Shown here in pieces: positions 10,319-19,095 of a stretch of 64,000 bases of DNA (position 1 is its first letter; every line of letters starts with the position of its first letter). Source of the stretch: an uncultured Vibrio sp. (lineage in GTDB: Bacteria > Pseudomonadota > Gammaproteobacteria > Enterobacterales > Vibrionaceae). Below the pieces are notes generated by a model. That model ran no database searches. It worked only from the letters and a program-made list of their open reading frames with translations, and was not told the DNA's origin. The stretch lies in assembly GCF_963675395.1 (NCBI RefSeq), contig NZ_OY776223.1, positions 1,178,001-1,242,000 of the forward strand, given 5' to 3'. The position numbers and the translations under genes were made by a program.

Positions 10319-10333
10319 GGTAGAGGATCTACC
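10319..10333 (+). promoter_or_regulatory. Second inverted repeat upstream of exoprotein genes
   Basis: GGTAGA-GGA-TCTACC, 6-base arms, centred 52 bases (about five helical turns) downstream of the palindrome at 10266-10282 and 36 bases before the start codon. It could be a second operator or a short 5' leader hairpin. Confidence 0.4.
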
Positions 10334-10368
10334 TGAATAATTTGCTTAAAAATAGTCAAGGATAACTA

Positions 10369-10989
10369 ATGAAACTCAGATCAAAGATGGCTGTGTTGCT
10401 GTCGGCGTTTACGCTGTTCACATCTGTCGCGCAAGCAGCCCAACTCCAATCGCAAAACCTCAAACAACTCATTGCTGATTCTGAAAGCATTATCTCAGGT
10501 CAGGTTCAAAGCGTAACAGATGGCATTTCCGAGCAAGGATTTCCATATACGGAAGTCACCATCAAAGTTGGCGAAGCCGCTTTGGGTAATCATGCCGAGG
10601 GTTCTGAATACACATTCCGTCAATTTGGTTTGCTTAAGCCTCGCACCTTGCCAAATGGCAAAAAAATGATAGCGATCACTCCAGAAGGCTTCCCACGTTG
10701 GAATCAGGACGAAGTCGTTGTTGTTTTCATGCACGAAGCTGCGTCACTGACTGGTTTACGCTCAACGGCAGGTTTGGCTAACGGAAAGTTCGTTATCCAA
10801 AGAGGCAAAGTAGTAAATGAGTTTAATAACCAAGGCATTTTCGACGACCTGGAATTTGCCAAAGGCGCGCTATCGCAATCAGAACAAACAATGGTTGAAA
10901 CTCAAGGTGCTTACAGCGCACCTGCTTTTATGAGCCTGTTGGGTAAAGCAGTGTCTGAGCAGTGGATCAGCAACGGGACGATGAAATAA
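10369..10989 (+). CDS. Exported protein of unknown function
   Basis: I do not recognise this family. It is 206 aa with a Sec signal peptide (positive MKLRSK, hydrophobic core, AQA cleavage near residue 24). The mature part begins with a segment about sites that ISGQV and TEVTIKV strands suggest is beta-rich, and contains no cysteine after the signal. AAGGAT precedes the ATG at good spacing. Its TAA shares a base with the ATG of the next gene (TAATG), so the two proteins are translationally coupled and probably act together. A propeptide-like helper or inhibitor for the following metalloprotease-like protein is possible but unproven. Confidence 0.75.
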   Translation: MKLRSKMAVLLSAFTLFTSVAQAAQLQSQNLKQLIADSESIISGQVQSVTDGISEQGFPYTEVTIKVGEAALGNHAEGSEYTFRQFGLLKPRTLPNGKKMIAITPEGFPRWNQDEVVVVFMHEAASLTGLRSTAGLANGKFVIQRGKVVNEFNNQGIFDDLEFAKGALSQSEQTMVETQGAYSAPAFMSLLGKAVSEQWISNGTMK

Positions 10990-13448
10990 TGAAACATAAT
11001 ACATTAACAATTGCTATTGCAGCTCTAGTCTCAGCCAGTTCCGTTCAAGCAGGTGGTCCACTCTATACTACTGACGATGGTAACCCAACCCCATTTGTAT
11101 GGGACACCTCTAATGGCTCTATTCCGATCTATGTTGATGGTGGTGAAGCATTTACTTACGACTACGATGGCTCGGTATTTTTATCGATTGACCAAGCGAA
11201 GCAAATCACTCAATTTGCTTTCGCACAGTGGAATAATGTTGAAACCTCAACCTTTAGTGCTGATGTGGAAAACCTAATCACAATCGAATCAAAAACAGGT
11301 ATTGCTGACGTAGACGGCTCCAACGCGCTTCAATTTTATACCCAGCAGAATGGCTACGGCTTCTGGGTACTTTACGATACTGATGGCAGCATCTTAGAGA
11401 ACTTATTCGGTGTATCAAAAGAATCAGTACTAGGTATCTCCTTTCCGGAGATTGTGGACGGGAACAACAAGATTATCGAAGCGACGACAGTCATCAACGG
11501 TTGGAACGTATATGCCAATGACAATGCAGGTTTACAAATTGCCGGGGTATTTACTCATGAAGTCGGACACGCACTTAACCTTTCTCACTCTCAGACTAAT
11601 GGTCATATCGGTTATAAAAGTAATCCGTCGACACCATTTTATCCGGGTGTCGCAGGGTGTGACGTAGAAGCGATTCATGCACATGATGCCGGCAATTACT
11701 ACGCGGTTCCTGTAAACCGTGCCGATCCGGAGATCATCGAAACCATGTACCCGTTCATCGGTCACCATGGGGCAGGTGCAGTAGCACAAAGTACGGTTAA
11801 CGTCACCGATGACCGTGTTGCAATTTCTAACCTTTATCCAACCCTAGCGTACCTGAGCCAGTTCGGCTCAATCGAAGGAACACTGCGCTTAAAAGATGGC
11901 TCGACAGAGTACAGCGGTGTCAATATCATCGCGCGTAATGTTGCTGATCCTTTGTTTGATGCGGTATCAGCACAATCAGGTAACCAAACACAAGGTAAAG
12001 TCGGTCCTGATGGCTATTTTAAAATTAATGGCCTGACTCCTGGTGCAAACTACGTACTTTACACCGAAGAGATAACCAGTGGTTCTTACCCAACGGATAA
12101 CACAAAGATCATTTCTGTCGCCGAATACTGGAATGACAATGAAGGTAGCAACCCGGTCTCCGATGATCGCTGCGACGTAACCCCAATCGTTGCAGAAGCC
12201 GGTCAAATCAAACAAGCTGATTTGGTGTTCAACGGCTATGAAGACGGTGTCAATTTCAAACCTATTGTGTACGCACATCTGACTGACTTAGCGAAAGATG
12301 GTAAATCCGCAATCGGAAAGCTAGGCAGCACACCATTCGTTTGGGATGAAAAGAGTGGAATCAATACACTTCCTGATTATCTCACCACAGGCTCAGCAAG
12401 CATGAGTGCCAACGGCAAAAAGCTCTTAGTTAACTCTGATCATGACAGAAACGGTGTGACCGCTCCGGCGATTTGGACGGAGAACAAAGGTGTACTACCA
12501 CTTGGCGATCTGACAGGTAACGTTTGTGGTGGTAGCAGTGAACAAGGTAAGTCTGCTGCGGTAGGTTGGGATATCGACGCATCAGGTAAGACAGCTGTTG
12601 GTACCGCGTACAAAGATGCCGATGGCAATGGTACCTGTACCACTTACTTTGCTGGTGAGATCGTTCCGTTCATCTGGACTGCTAAAGGTGGTATGCGCGA
12701 ACTAGATACTAGCAATGTTGATTGGTCAGAAACATCTTGGACTCGTGCCCATGCGATCTCAGGCAACGGCGAAGTTGTATTGGGTTCACTTGGAGGCAAC
12801 AAAGGTGTGGCTTGGATCAACGAAGGCGAAATGATTAATCTGTATGAAGCTGCCGGCGCACTTGGTGCGTACGCCTCTTCTCATGACGGCAAGCAAGTGG
12901 CGTTACATACCAACACGGGTAACGTTGTATTGTGGGATCACAGCAAAGAGGGCGATGCCGCATTTACGGACATTGGCGGTCTGGAATGGTGTAACGATGT
13001 ACCACTGGTATTACTAGGCAGCAATTTCTGTGAAACAAGAGGAGTTGATTGGGTTCACGCTGCGGTTGGTAAATACGTTAGCTTAATGCCTACAGACATG
13101 AGCGACAACGGCGATGTCATTGTTGGCCGCGCGGGTGACGCCCGCACTGGATACGTGGGTGCCATCTACATCAAAGGCCTGGGTTGGATAAAGTTAGATG
13201 ATTTCTACGAGAAGCAAGGGGTATTGGAAGCACAGAATTCCTACATGGATAACCCAACATCCTTAGATAGCGATGGCTCGCGGATGGCTGGCGGTGTAAC
13301 AGGCTACTCGGTCTCTTTCCTCGTAGACATGGCTAATGTGTACGTTTGTGACAACGGTGCTTCAGTTAAAACTAGTTTCCCTAACGGGTTGATGAAGAAG
13401 GTGGAATCTGGCGCTGAGTTTGGCCGCTGTGAACACTTGACGGATTAA
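10989..13448 (+). CDS. Secreted metzincin-like metalloprotease with HAF-like repeats
   Basis: Predicted exported zinc protease, 819 aa. The start is the ATG at 10989, directly coupled to the previous gene; it gives a clean signal peptide ending SSVQA. Zinc motif HEVGHALNLSH (residues 190-200) fits HExxHxxxxxH of metzincins, with N in place of the usual glycine, and a Met-turn-like ETMYP follows about 60 residues later. Next is a beta-sandwich resembling a carboxypeptidase regulatory domain (GKVGPDGYFKINGLTPGANY). The C-terminal half has repeated units of the type AISGNGEVVLGS...GVAWINEGEM, similar to HAF extracellular repeats. The substrate is unknown. Activity is inferred from the motif only. 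Confidence 0.75.
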   Translation: MKHNTLTIAIAALVSASSVQAGGPLYTTDDGNPTPFVWDTSNGSIPIYVDGGEAFTYDYDGSVFLSIDQAKQITQFAFAQWNNVETSTFSADVENLITIESKTGIADVDGSNALQFYTQQNGYGFWVLYDTDGSILENLFGVSKESVLGISFPEIVDGNNKIIEATTVINGWNVYANDNAGLQIAGVFTHEVGHALNLSHSQTNGHIGYKSNPSTPFYPGVAGCDVEAIHAHDAGNYYAVPVNRADPEIIETMYPFIGHHGAGAVAQSTVNVTDDRVAISNLYPTLAYLSQFGSIEGTLRLKDGSTEYSGVNIIARNVADPLFDAVSAQSGNQTQGKVGPDGYFKINGLTPGANYVLYTEEITSGSYPTDNTKIISVAEYWNDNEGSNPVSDDRCDVTPIVAEAGQIKQADLVFNGYEDGVNFKPIVYAHLTDLAKDGKSAIGKLGSTPFVWDEKSGINTLPDYLTTGSASMSANGKKLLVNSDHDRNGVTAPAIWTENKGVLPLGDLTGNVCGGSSEQGKSAAVGWDIDASGKTAVGTAYKDADGNGTCTTYFAGEIVPFIWTAKGGMRELDTSNVDWSETSWTRAHAISGNGEVVLGSLGGNKGVAWINEGEMINLYEAAGALGAYASSHDGKQVALHTNTGNVVLWDHSKEGDAAFTDIGGLEWCNDVPLVLLGSNFCETRGVDWVHAAVGKYVSLMPTDMSDNGDVIVGRAGDARTGYVGAIYIKGLGWIKLDDFYEKQGVLEAQNSYMDNPTSLDSDGSRMAGGVTGYSVSFLVDMANVYVCDNGASVKTSFPNGLMKKVESGAEFGRCEHLTD

Positions 13449-13464
13449 TTTGCTCTAAAACGAA

Positions 13465-13493
13465 AAGGTGGCTGACGAAATGGTAGCCACCTT
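13465..13493 (+). terminator. Hairpin after metalloprotease gene
   Basis: Perfect 9-base-pair stem AAGGTGGCT / AGCCACCTT with an 11-base loop, starting 17 bases after the stop. No T run follows, so it may be a weak terminator or an mRNA-protecting hairpin. Confidence 0.5.
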
Positions 13494-13527
13494 GCTAAAC
13501 CAATACACCAGACCACTTTTATTGAAA

Positions 13528-13560
13528 CTCCAGCGGATCACTGGAGGTTACTCTTTTTAG
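13528..13560 (+). terminator. Hairpin upstream of the subtilisin gene
   Basis: CTCCAG (13528-13533) pairs with CTGGAG (13541-13546), followed after a few bases by CTCTTTTTAG. It is probably a terminator for the upstream pair. The GGAGG in its right arm is too far (over 20 bases) from the next ATG to be the ribosome-binding site. Confidence 0.45.
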
Positions 13561-13568
13561 GGATGATT

Positions 13569-15395
13569 ATGAAAATTTTGAATAAATCGCTTATCGCGAT
13601 GGGCGTTTGCTTGTCGTTTAGCGCACATGCAGAAGATGATCGTTACATTATTCAGGTTGATAGTGCAAACAAAGGCGTGGTTAAAAACCTAGCCAAAAAA
13701 CTGGGTGCAGATATCAATGTCGAAGGTGAAGCGTTTTTTGCCGCGACCTTCACAGGCAAGGACCTAGCAACCGTTAAAGGACTTCTTAACAACCCACATA
13801 TCCAACTTGTAGAAGAAGACGCAAAGCGTAAACTGCTTAGCTATAGCGACGACATCGGTGACCCGCGTGACACTCAGTTGACGCCATACGCAGTCTATCA
13901 ATCACAAGCCGATCAATTAACGTTACAACCTAATGATTTTATTAAGGTCTGTGTTATCGACTCGGGCTTAGACCATACGAATAATGACTTCGACTGGCAA
14001 ACTATCACCGGTGACGATGATTCAGGAACTGGTAATTGGGATGAGAACGGCGGTCCACACGGCACGCACGTAGCAGGTACGATTGGTGCGGAAGACAATG
14101 GCTTTGGCATCATCGGTATGGCGCCAGGTGTTCCAATGCATATAGTTAAGGTATTTAATGCCGATGGTTGGGGGTACTCTTCTGATCTCGCTTACGCAGC
14201 AGAAAAATGTTCCGATGCGGGCGCTAATATCATCAACATGAGTTTAGGTGGTGGTGCACCCACGACTGCAGAAGAGAATGCGTTCAAAACCTTTACCAAC
14301 AACGGCGGCCTAGTTCTTGCCGCTGCAGGGAATGATGGCAATGATGTGCTTTCTTATCCTGCTGGCTACCAATCAGTGATGATGGTTGGTGCGAACGACA
14401 ATAATGATCAAATTGCGGCATTCTCTCAGTTCCCGGAATGTACCATCGTATATAACGGGAAAAAAGGCAAAAACAGCCAAGAAATCATTGATTCGACCTG
14501 TGTTGAAGTCACCGCTGGCGGCGTTAACACTCTTTCAACCTACCCTGCAGACATGGCAGCAACATCGATATTAAACGCAGGTGATCAGTTCGTACCTTCC
14601 TCAGGATTTACCTACTCTGGCTACGGTGATGTATCAGGTGAAGTACATTACATGGGATTAGGAAAGGAAGTAGATACCAATGCCAACGGTAAAATTTGCC
14701 TAATAGATCGCGGGGAAATCTCATTTGATGAGAAAGTGCTTAACTGTGAGACATCTGGTGGTATCGGTGCTGTTGTCGTGAACAACGTCGATGGCATGCT
14801 GAATGGCACGCTAGGTGAAGAAACCACAACGTCTATTCCTGCATTAGGTGCAGATTTGAAAGACCGTGAACTGCTACATTCATCGGCAACCATCAGTGTA
14901 GAAGTCAGTCGCTCTGATTATGGTTTTATGAGTGGTACATCAATGGCTACACCTGGCGTAGCTGGTATGGCAGCACTACTTTGGTCAAACCACCAAACTT
15001 GTACCGGTAGTCAAATCCGTGATGCATTAAAGCAAACAGCGTTTGATGCAGGTGCACCTGGTCACGATAACTACTTCGGCTACGGCATAGTTAAAGTTGC
15101 CGATGCGCATGAGTACTTACTAGCGAATGGCTGTGATGAACAAGCAGCGGCATACATTGAACTTGCTACATCCGTATCCAATGGCAAAAAAGGTTACAGC
15201 ATTGATTTGGAATGGGTTAACGCTAGCGCGCGTAAAGTAGAGGTTTACCGAAACGGAACGGTTATTTCTACTACCAACAATGATGGAGCATATTCTGACA
15301 CGCTAGCTAGCGATGCCTACGGTATGTACACCTACAAAGTATGTGATCAATCAAGCGGTAACTGCTCAAATATCTCAAGTGTGACGTTTAATTAA
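13569..15395 (+). CDS. Secreted subtilisin-family serine protease (S8)
   Basis: Extracellular serine protease, 608 aa. The ATG at 13569 is preferred to the one at 13563 because AGGG lies six bases before it and only one base-free position before the other. Domain order: signal peptide ending SAHA, I9-type inhibitory propeptide (about residues 22-85, YIIQVD to VEEDAKRK), and an S8 catalytic domain with D131 (VIDSGL), H164 (HGTHVAG), oxyanion Asn in AAAGNDGN and S458 (SGTSMATP). A PA-like insert lies between the oxyanion Asn and the serine, about residues 320-440. A C-terminal fibronectin-III-like domain (about 525-608) ends KVCDQSSGNCSNISSVTF. All catalytic residues are present. Confidence 0.93.
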   Translation: MKILNKSLIAMGVCLSFSAHAEDDRYIIQVDSANKGVVKNLAKKLGADINVEGEAFFAATFTGKDLATVKGLLNNPHIQLVEEDAKRKLLSYSDDIGDPRDTQLTPYAVYQSQADQLTLQPNDFIKVCVIDSGLDHTNNDFDWQTITGDDDSGTGNWDENGGPHGTHVAGTIGAEDNGFGIIGMAPGVPMHIVKVFNADGWGYSSDLAYAAEKCSDAGANIINMSLGGGAPTTAEENAFKTFTNNGGLVLAAAGNDGNDVLSYPAGYQSVMMVGANDNNDQIAAFSQFPECTIVYNGKKGKNSQEIIDSTCVEVTAGGVNTLSTYPADMAATSILNAGDQFVPSSGFTYSGYGDVSGEVHYMGLGKEVDTNANGKICLIDRGEISFDEKVLNCETSGGIGAVVVNNVDGMLNGTLGEETTTSIPALGADLKDRELLHSSATISVEVSRSDYGFMSGTSMATPGVAGMAALLWSNHQTCTGSQIRDALKQTAFDAGAPGHDNYFGYGIVKVADAHEYLLANGCDEQAAAYIELATSVSNGKKGYSIDLEWVNASARKVEVYRNGTVISTTNNDGAYSDTLASDAYGMYTYKVCDQSSGNCSNISSVTFN

Positions 15396-15403
15396 AAAGA
15401 CCT

Positions 15404-15424
15404 GAGCGTCAGTCAATGACGCTC
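15404..15424 (+). terminator. Subtilisin gene terminator
   Basis: GAGCGTCA (15404-15411) and TGACGCTC (15417-15424) form an 8-base-pair stem, followed by AATTCTATTTT. Confidence 0.7.
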
Positions 15425-15524
15425 AATTCTATTTTAATACAGACTCCACTTGCTCCGCCCAAGAAAAACAAAGACCACCTTAGGCTTTGAACGGCTCTTG
15501 CAATTGGTTTAATCTTGCCTGTTT

Positions 15525-16272
15525 TTTCAAAGCTGCCTGTGCGGCAGTGAACTTCGAACGCATCACGCAAGCCAATCTCAGAAATTTCTAAGCTGCCTGT
15601 GCGGCAGTGAACATGGGATAGCAAAGGCACCACCTTATGTATTATTTCTAAGCTGCCTGTGCGGCAGTGAACAGAAGTAGAGTGCCATAGAGCGCCTTTT
15701 TGGATTTCTAAGCTGCCTGTGCGGCAGTGAACCTTCTGCGGGTTTCGCTGGTGCCTTTGATAATTTTCTAAGCTGCCTGTGCGGCAGTGAACTGATCTCT
15801 ATTATGTCACCTACAGCAGGGGCGTTTCTAAGCTGCCTGTGCGGCAGTGAACATTTCCGAAAAGATGGAAATTAGCCGGTCCCTTTTCTAAGCTGCCTGT
15901 GCGGCAGTGAACGTAAATCCTACCCGTTCGCAAAATTGGTTTTGTTTCTAAGCTGCCTGTGCGGCAGTGAACTGCTGGTAGTCGTGATCTTAACCGTCAC
16001 ACTTTTTCTAAGCTGCCTGTGCGGCAGTGAACCCAAGGATGGGAACGGGAATGCCCTTACTAAGTTTCTAAGCTGCCTGTGCGGCAGTGAACTTCAAGAA
16101 CGTATTACACGCACCGTTTATAATTTTCTAAGCTGCCTGTGCGGCAGTGAACCTGCCGGTGTTCTTCGCTACGCGCTTGAGCAATTTCTAAGCTGCCTGT
16201 GCGGCAGTGAACTAGACTCGCATTTGTCGCCACATCAGCAGCCTTTTCTAAGCTGCCTGTGCGGCAGTGAAC
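15525..16272 (-). CRISPR. Type I-F CRISPR array, 13 repeats and 12 spacers
   Basis: Thirteen 28-base repeats at exact 60-base steps, so all 12 spacers are 32 bases, the I-F standard. On the minus strand the repeat starts GTTCACTGCCGCACAGGCAG and ends CTTAGAAA; the inner palindrome CTGCC-GCACA-GGCAG is the Cas6f hairpin. All copies are identical except the lowest-coordinate one (15525-15552), which has one change (TTTCAA for TTTCTA on the plus strand). That marks it as the leader-distal end, so transcription runs leftward from the cas6f side and the newest spacer is at 16213-16244. No spacer is repeated. I found no protospacer inside this window by eye. Confidence 0.98.
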
Positions 16273-16423
16273 CATGAAATTATCAAGGAAAACTGAGCGA
16301 AAGCAAGGTATTAGAGGAAAAAAACCTTTTTTACCTTGTGAAAAACGCTCATTTTTAGGTTGTTGTTTTTTCTAGAGTTTTTAAATAGCCAAAAATAAAG
16401 GGCCAAATGACCCTTTAATAAGC
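16273..16423 (-). promoter_or_regulatory. CRISPR leader
   Basis: AT-rich stretch of 151 bases between cas6f and the first repeat, on the upstream side of the array for minus-strand transcription. It contains a nested inverted repeat (TGAGCG at 16294-16299 with CGCTCA at 16346-16351, and CAAGGTA at 16304-16310 with TACCTTG at 16332-16338). A TTGATA element lies next to the first repeat. A second stem, AAAGGGCC-like around 16399-16416, may terminate the cas operon. Confidence 0.75.
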
Positions 16424-17068
16424 TTAAAAGCAAGGAACAAAGACAGGTGTCGTTCCTTGCTCTGTTGGGCTTAAACCGTAACAGGTAAACACGTTACCTT
16501 TATCCTTTGGCTCCGAAGTCTTTTCGCACTTGATAAACAACATAAATTTATGGCGTTGATCATTCGTTGCTGAAGATAGGCTTTGCACATTGATGTACGG
16601 CAATTTGCTTTCATCAGAACGTTGTTCAATGGATGCTAATAATTGTGTGCGCATCTCTTCTTCTGCGACCCCATGTTTTTGCGCTAAAACCGAAACTCGG
16701 CGATCGAGTTGTTTGATGCGACGCTGTTGGGATTTTGGATTCACGCGATAAAAACACGCGAACTCATTGACCTCACTTGGCACGGTTTTAATGGATTTGA
16801 CATGAACATAATCACTTAACCGTTGCAGCCACTGGTGAACATTCGCTTGAACCAATTGATCTTCGTTTTCTGCTAATAATCGGAGCTGATTACCTAATGG
16901 AAAGGTTTTATCGCCATAGTTTGGAAAGCTCAAACCTATTTGAGATTGGTTTTTCGCACCTTTATTTTCCACCAGCAACAAATGGATTTGTTGGTAGACC
17001 TTTTCCCAAATAAACCCCAACGACACTTCGGCATCAGGCAGTAAGGTGATGTCTAGGTAATATTTCAT
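16424..17068 (-). CDS. cas6f: CRISPR RNA endonuclease Cas6f (Csy4)
   Basis: Endoribonuclease that cuts the pre-crRNA in each repeat hairpin and stays bound to the 3' stem in the I-F surveillance complex. It is 214 aa; Pseudomonas Csy4 is 187 aa. His29 is present at the same position as the catalytic His29 of Pseudomonas Csy4, and the arginine-rich helix that grips the hairpin is seen as QRRIKQLDRR. The C-terminus ends with the usual aromatic segment TTPVFVPCF. It is last in the cas operon, nine bases after csy3 and next to the leader. Confidence 0.93.
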   Translation of the reverse strand: MKYYLDITLLPDAEVSLGFIWEKVYQQIHLLLVENKGAKNQSQIGLSFPNYGDKTFPLGNQLRLLAENEDQLVQANVHQWLQRLSDYVHVKSIKTVPSEVNEFACFYRVNPKSQQRRIKQLDRRVSVLAQKHGVAEEEMRTQLLASIEQRSDESKLPYINVQSLSSATNDQRHKFMLFIKCEKTSEPKDKGNVFTCYGLSPTEQGTTPVFVPCF

Positions 17069-17077
17069 ATCTCGTCC

Positions 17078-18073
17078 TTATTTGCCGAAAACTCCACCAC
17101 GGATCAACATTGCCATAATGTAGTGCTGCTGTTCTAACTCAGGGGTTTGACCTTTTAACATCCAACTATCAAGTAGTTTGTAAAAATCCATATTTTCTAT
17201 TGACTGACGATATGCTGCACCACGGTTAGTCACCGAACCATAAGATTCAACGGCAATTGGCCCCACTTCTTCTACAGCTGGATGCCATGTGTCGATGGTA
17301 CGCAGCGCATTACCGATTTTTTGGGAGTGCATTGCCGCTTGGCCATCAATCTGATAAAGGAATTTACTTTTCTTACCAGTTTTGTCCCCTTTGTCCTTAT
17401 CCATAACGAGCTCTTGTGATGGGAACACGGCTTGACCTTCACCCAGTTTGGCAAAAGCAGAGACTTTAAGAAAAACGGCTTCGCCGGTTAAACCTTGCTG
17501 AATTAACGCTGCTAATTCAGCCACTTGTTGTTTTTCATCAAAAGCGCGCAAATCAAATTCATAGCTATTGAAAGTAAACTGTTTATCAGCCGCTTGAACA
17601 TCTACTCGCACATTTTCTGCCCCAACACGGTTACGCCATAAGAAACGAGCATTGGCAATGTTTTGTGCATAACGCTGAGCCAGTTCAGTAAACCCTGTTT
17701 CTTCTTGATAAGCATGAATTTTTTCTGCAAGCGCCTGCTGATATTCAGGGATATTACAGGTTGAAGGCATATCCAAACCACCTAATACACGCAGTGAAAA
17801 ATCGACTTTTAATGTATCTGTGCTGTGATTTAACGCTGCGGTATCAACCGTTTGTAGGTTGGCTTTTGACACTTCCGCATCCAATTTTACCGGATCACTA
17901 GCAATCGCATTTTTTAGGCGGTTTGAAATTGTGCCACGCACGGATTTTTCGCCCACCAAGATTGGCGTCCATTGGTTTTCTTCCCAATTACCAGCAAACA
18001 TTAGAGCGTCTGAAGGGATCAATTTTGCTTCAAAAGCCAGTACAGACGGTGTTGTTAATTTTTTATCAGCCAT
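17078..18073 (-). CDS. csy3: Type I-F Cascade backbone protein Cas7f (Csy3)
   Basis: Backbone subunit; six copies coat the crRNA spacer in the I-F complex. It is 331 aa, against 342 in Pseudomonas. It begins [30 protein letters not shown], as Csy3 proteins do. Other conserved parts are [15 protein letters not shown], the [26 protein letters not shown] region and RGAAYRQ. It lies between csy2 and cas6f in one leftward operon. Confidence 0.95.
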   Translation of the reverse strand: MADKKLTTPSVLAFEAKLIPSDALMFAGNWEENQWTPILVGEKSVRGTISNRLKNAIASDPVKLDAEVSKANLQTVDTAALNHSTDTLKVDFSLRVLGGLDMPSTCNIPEYQQALAEKIHAYQEETGFTELAQRYAQNIANARFLWRNRVGAENVRVDVQAADKQFTFNSYEFDLRAFDEKQQVAELAALIQQGLTGEAVFLKVSAFAKLGEGQAVFPSQELVMDKDKGDKTGKKSKFLYQIDGQAAMHSQKIGNALRTIDTWHPAVEEVGPIAVESYGSVTNRGAAYRQSIENMDFYKLLDSWMLKGQTPELEQQHYIMAMLIRGGVFGK

Positions 18074-18090
18074 TATTTAAGTCCTTTAAA

Positions 18091-19095
18091 TCAGAAAAAA
18101 TCGGGATCGAAACCGTCATCTTCGGTTTCATCCAGCAAATCAGGTTCAGGTATGTCGTTTTGTTTCGATTCAATGTCAGGCACATCGCCTTGCGCAACGT
18201 ACCAAGGGAAATCGTGGTGGTAATGCCAAATGCCACGTTGGATATTTTCTAGTCGATGCACACTCAGCCATTCACCGACGGTATAAGCGGTTTCAGCAAA
18301 GGTAACGGGCACCGACGTATCACGCACATTGGCGACTTCACCCGGTTGGTAACACTTAGAAATGGCGCAATAGCCACTTGCCAAAGGCACTAAGTAGCCA
18401 GCATTGGGTTTCGGTTTGTAATCCCATTGCGCTTTGGTTTTCCCTTCGCCCTCTTCATTCACCACTTCCCCATCAAGCGGCGTGGCTTTGTAAGCTAAGG
18501 TGGCAAAATCACACCACGCATCCATTAATGTGCTTTCTGGTTTAACTTGTTGTAAGGCGGCAAAGTGTTCTGCCAAGTAATGACGGCGGTCAATCAAGGC
18601 AAAGCCGGGCATTAAACGGCGCAGTTCTTTACTCTGCTGTTTTTCATCCGTTAGAGCTAAATAATCCTGCACATGGGTAATTTGCCCACCGGCTACCCGC
18701 ATGGTAGGCACGATTCGACGTAGCTCAGCCATCAGTTGTGCTTTTTTCTGCTCATTACCAGACGCCATGCCTTCAAGTTCAATCAATAAAGAGACTTGCA
18801 TCGACATACGCCCTTCTTCGTTAATCGGCGCAGTTTTACCTTGTTGAGTCAGAGGGTTACGGGTTAAGGCAAATACATAGTCGCCCCAGCCACTTGGTTG
18901 ACGTGCATGCACCGCATTTTTATGGCTGATCACCGCGACACCACCAAGAGTCACACCCACTTTGGGTGCTAACTTACGCGATAAAGCATGAGCAAAACCC
19001 AAAAAGTTAGTGATAGCAGGAAAACCGTAGGTTAATCCAGCAATGGCGTTGGCATTTTGCACATCGATTTTTTTCAATAAGAGGTAAGACTTCAT
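18091..19095 (-). CDS. csy2: Type I-F Cascade subunit Cas5f (Csy2)
   Basis: Binds the 5' handle of the crRNA together with Csy1 and forms the tail of the I-F complex. It is 334 aa. It starts MKSYLLLKKIDVQNANAIAGLTYGFPAITNFLGF, the recognisable Csy2 N-terminus with the glycine-containing loop, and later has RRHYLAEH and an acidic C-terminal tail (DLLDETEDDGFDPDFF). Its start overlaps the csy1 stop by four bases, so translation is coupled. Confidence 0.95.
   Translation of the reverse strand: MKSYLLLKKIDVQNANAIAGLTYGFPAITNFLGFAHALSRKLAPKVGVTLGGVAVISHKNAVHARQPSGWGDYVFALTRNPLTQQGKTAPINEEGRMSMQVSLLIELEGMASGNEQKKAQLMAELRRIVPTMRVAGGQITHVQDYLALTDEKQQSKELRRLMPGFALIDRRHYLAEHFAALQQVKPESTLMDAWCDFATLAYKATPLDGEVVNEEGEGKTKAQWDYKPKPNAGYLVPLASGYCAISKCYQPGEVANVRDTSVPVTFAETAYTVGEWLSVHRLENIQRGIWHYHHDFPWYVAQGDVPDIESKQNDIPEPDLLDETEDDGFDPDFF

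Larger units (their letters stand above)
9746..10368. other. AT-rich regulatory gap, no gene seen
   Basis: A 623-base strongly AT-rich stretch between the kinase and the exported-protein genes. I see no plausible coding frame. It holds a 12-base direct repeat (AAATAAATATAT at 9883-9894 and 10160-10171), a hairpin ACCCTTT/AAAGGGT (10065-10082), and two perfect inverted repeats near its right end that are listed separately. The base composition suggests horizontally acquired DNA and a possible H-NS target. Confidence 0.6.

Noticed and set aside
15525..16272. Self-targeting spacer
   Set aside because: I compared the spacers by eye with the rest of the window and found no match; a genome-wide search is needed to exclude it elsewhere.
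15936..16277. Open frame of 113 codons with repeated FLSCLCGSE units
   Set aside because: It is a chance read-through of the 60-base CRISPR repeat-spacer units, on the strand opposite to array transcription.
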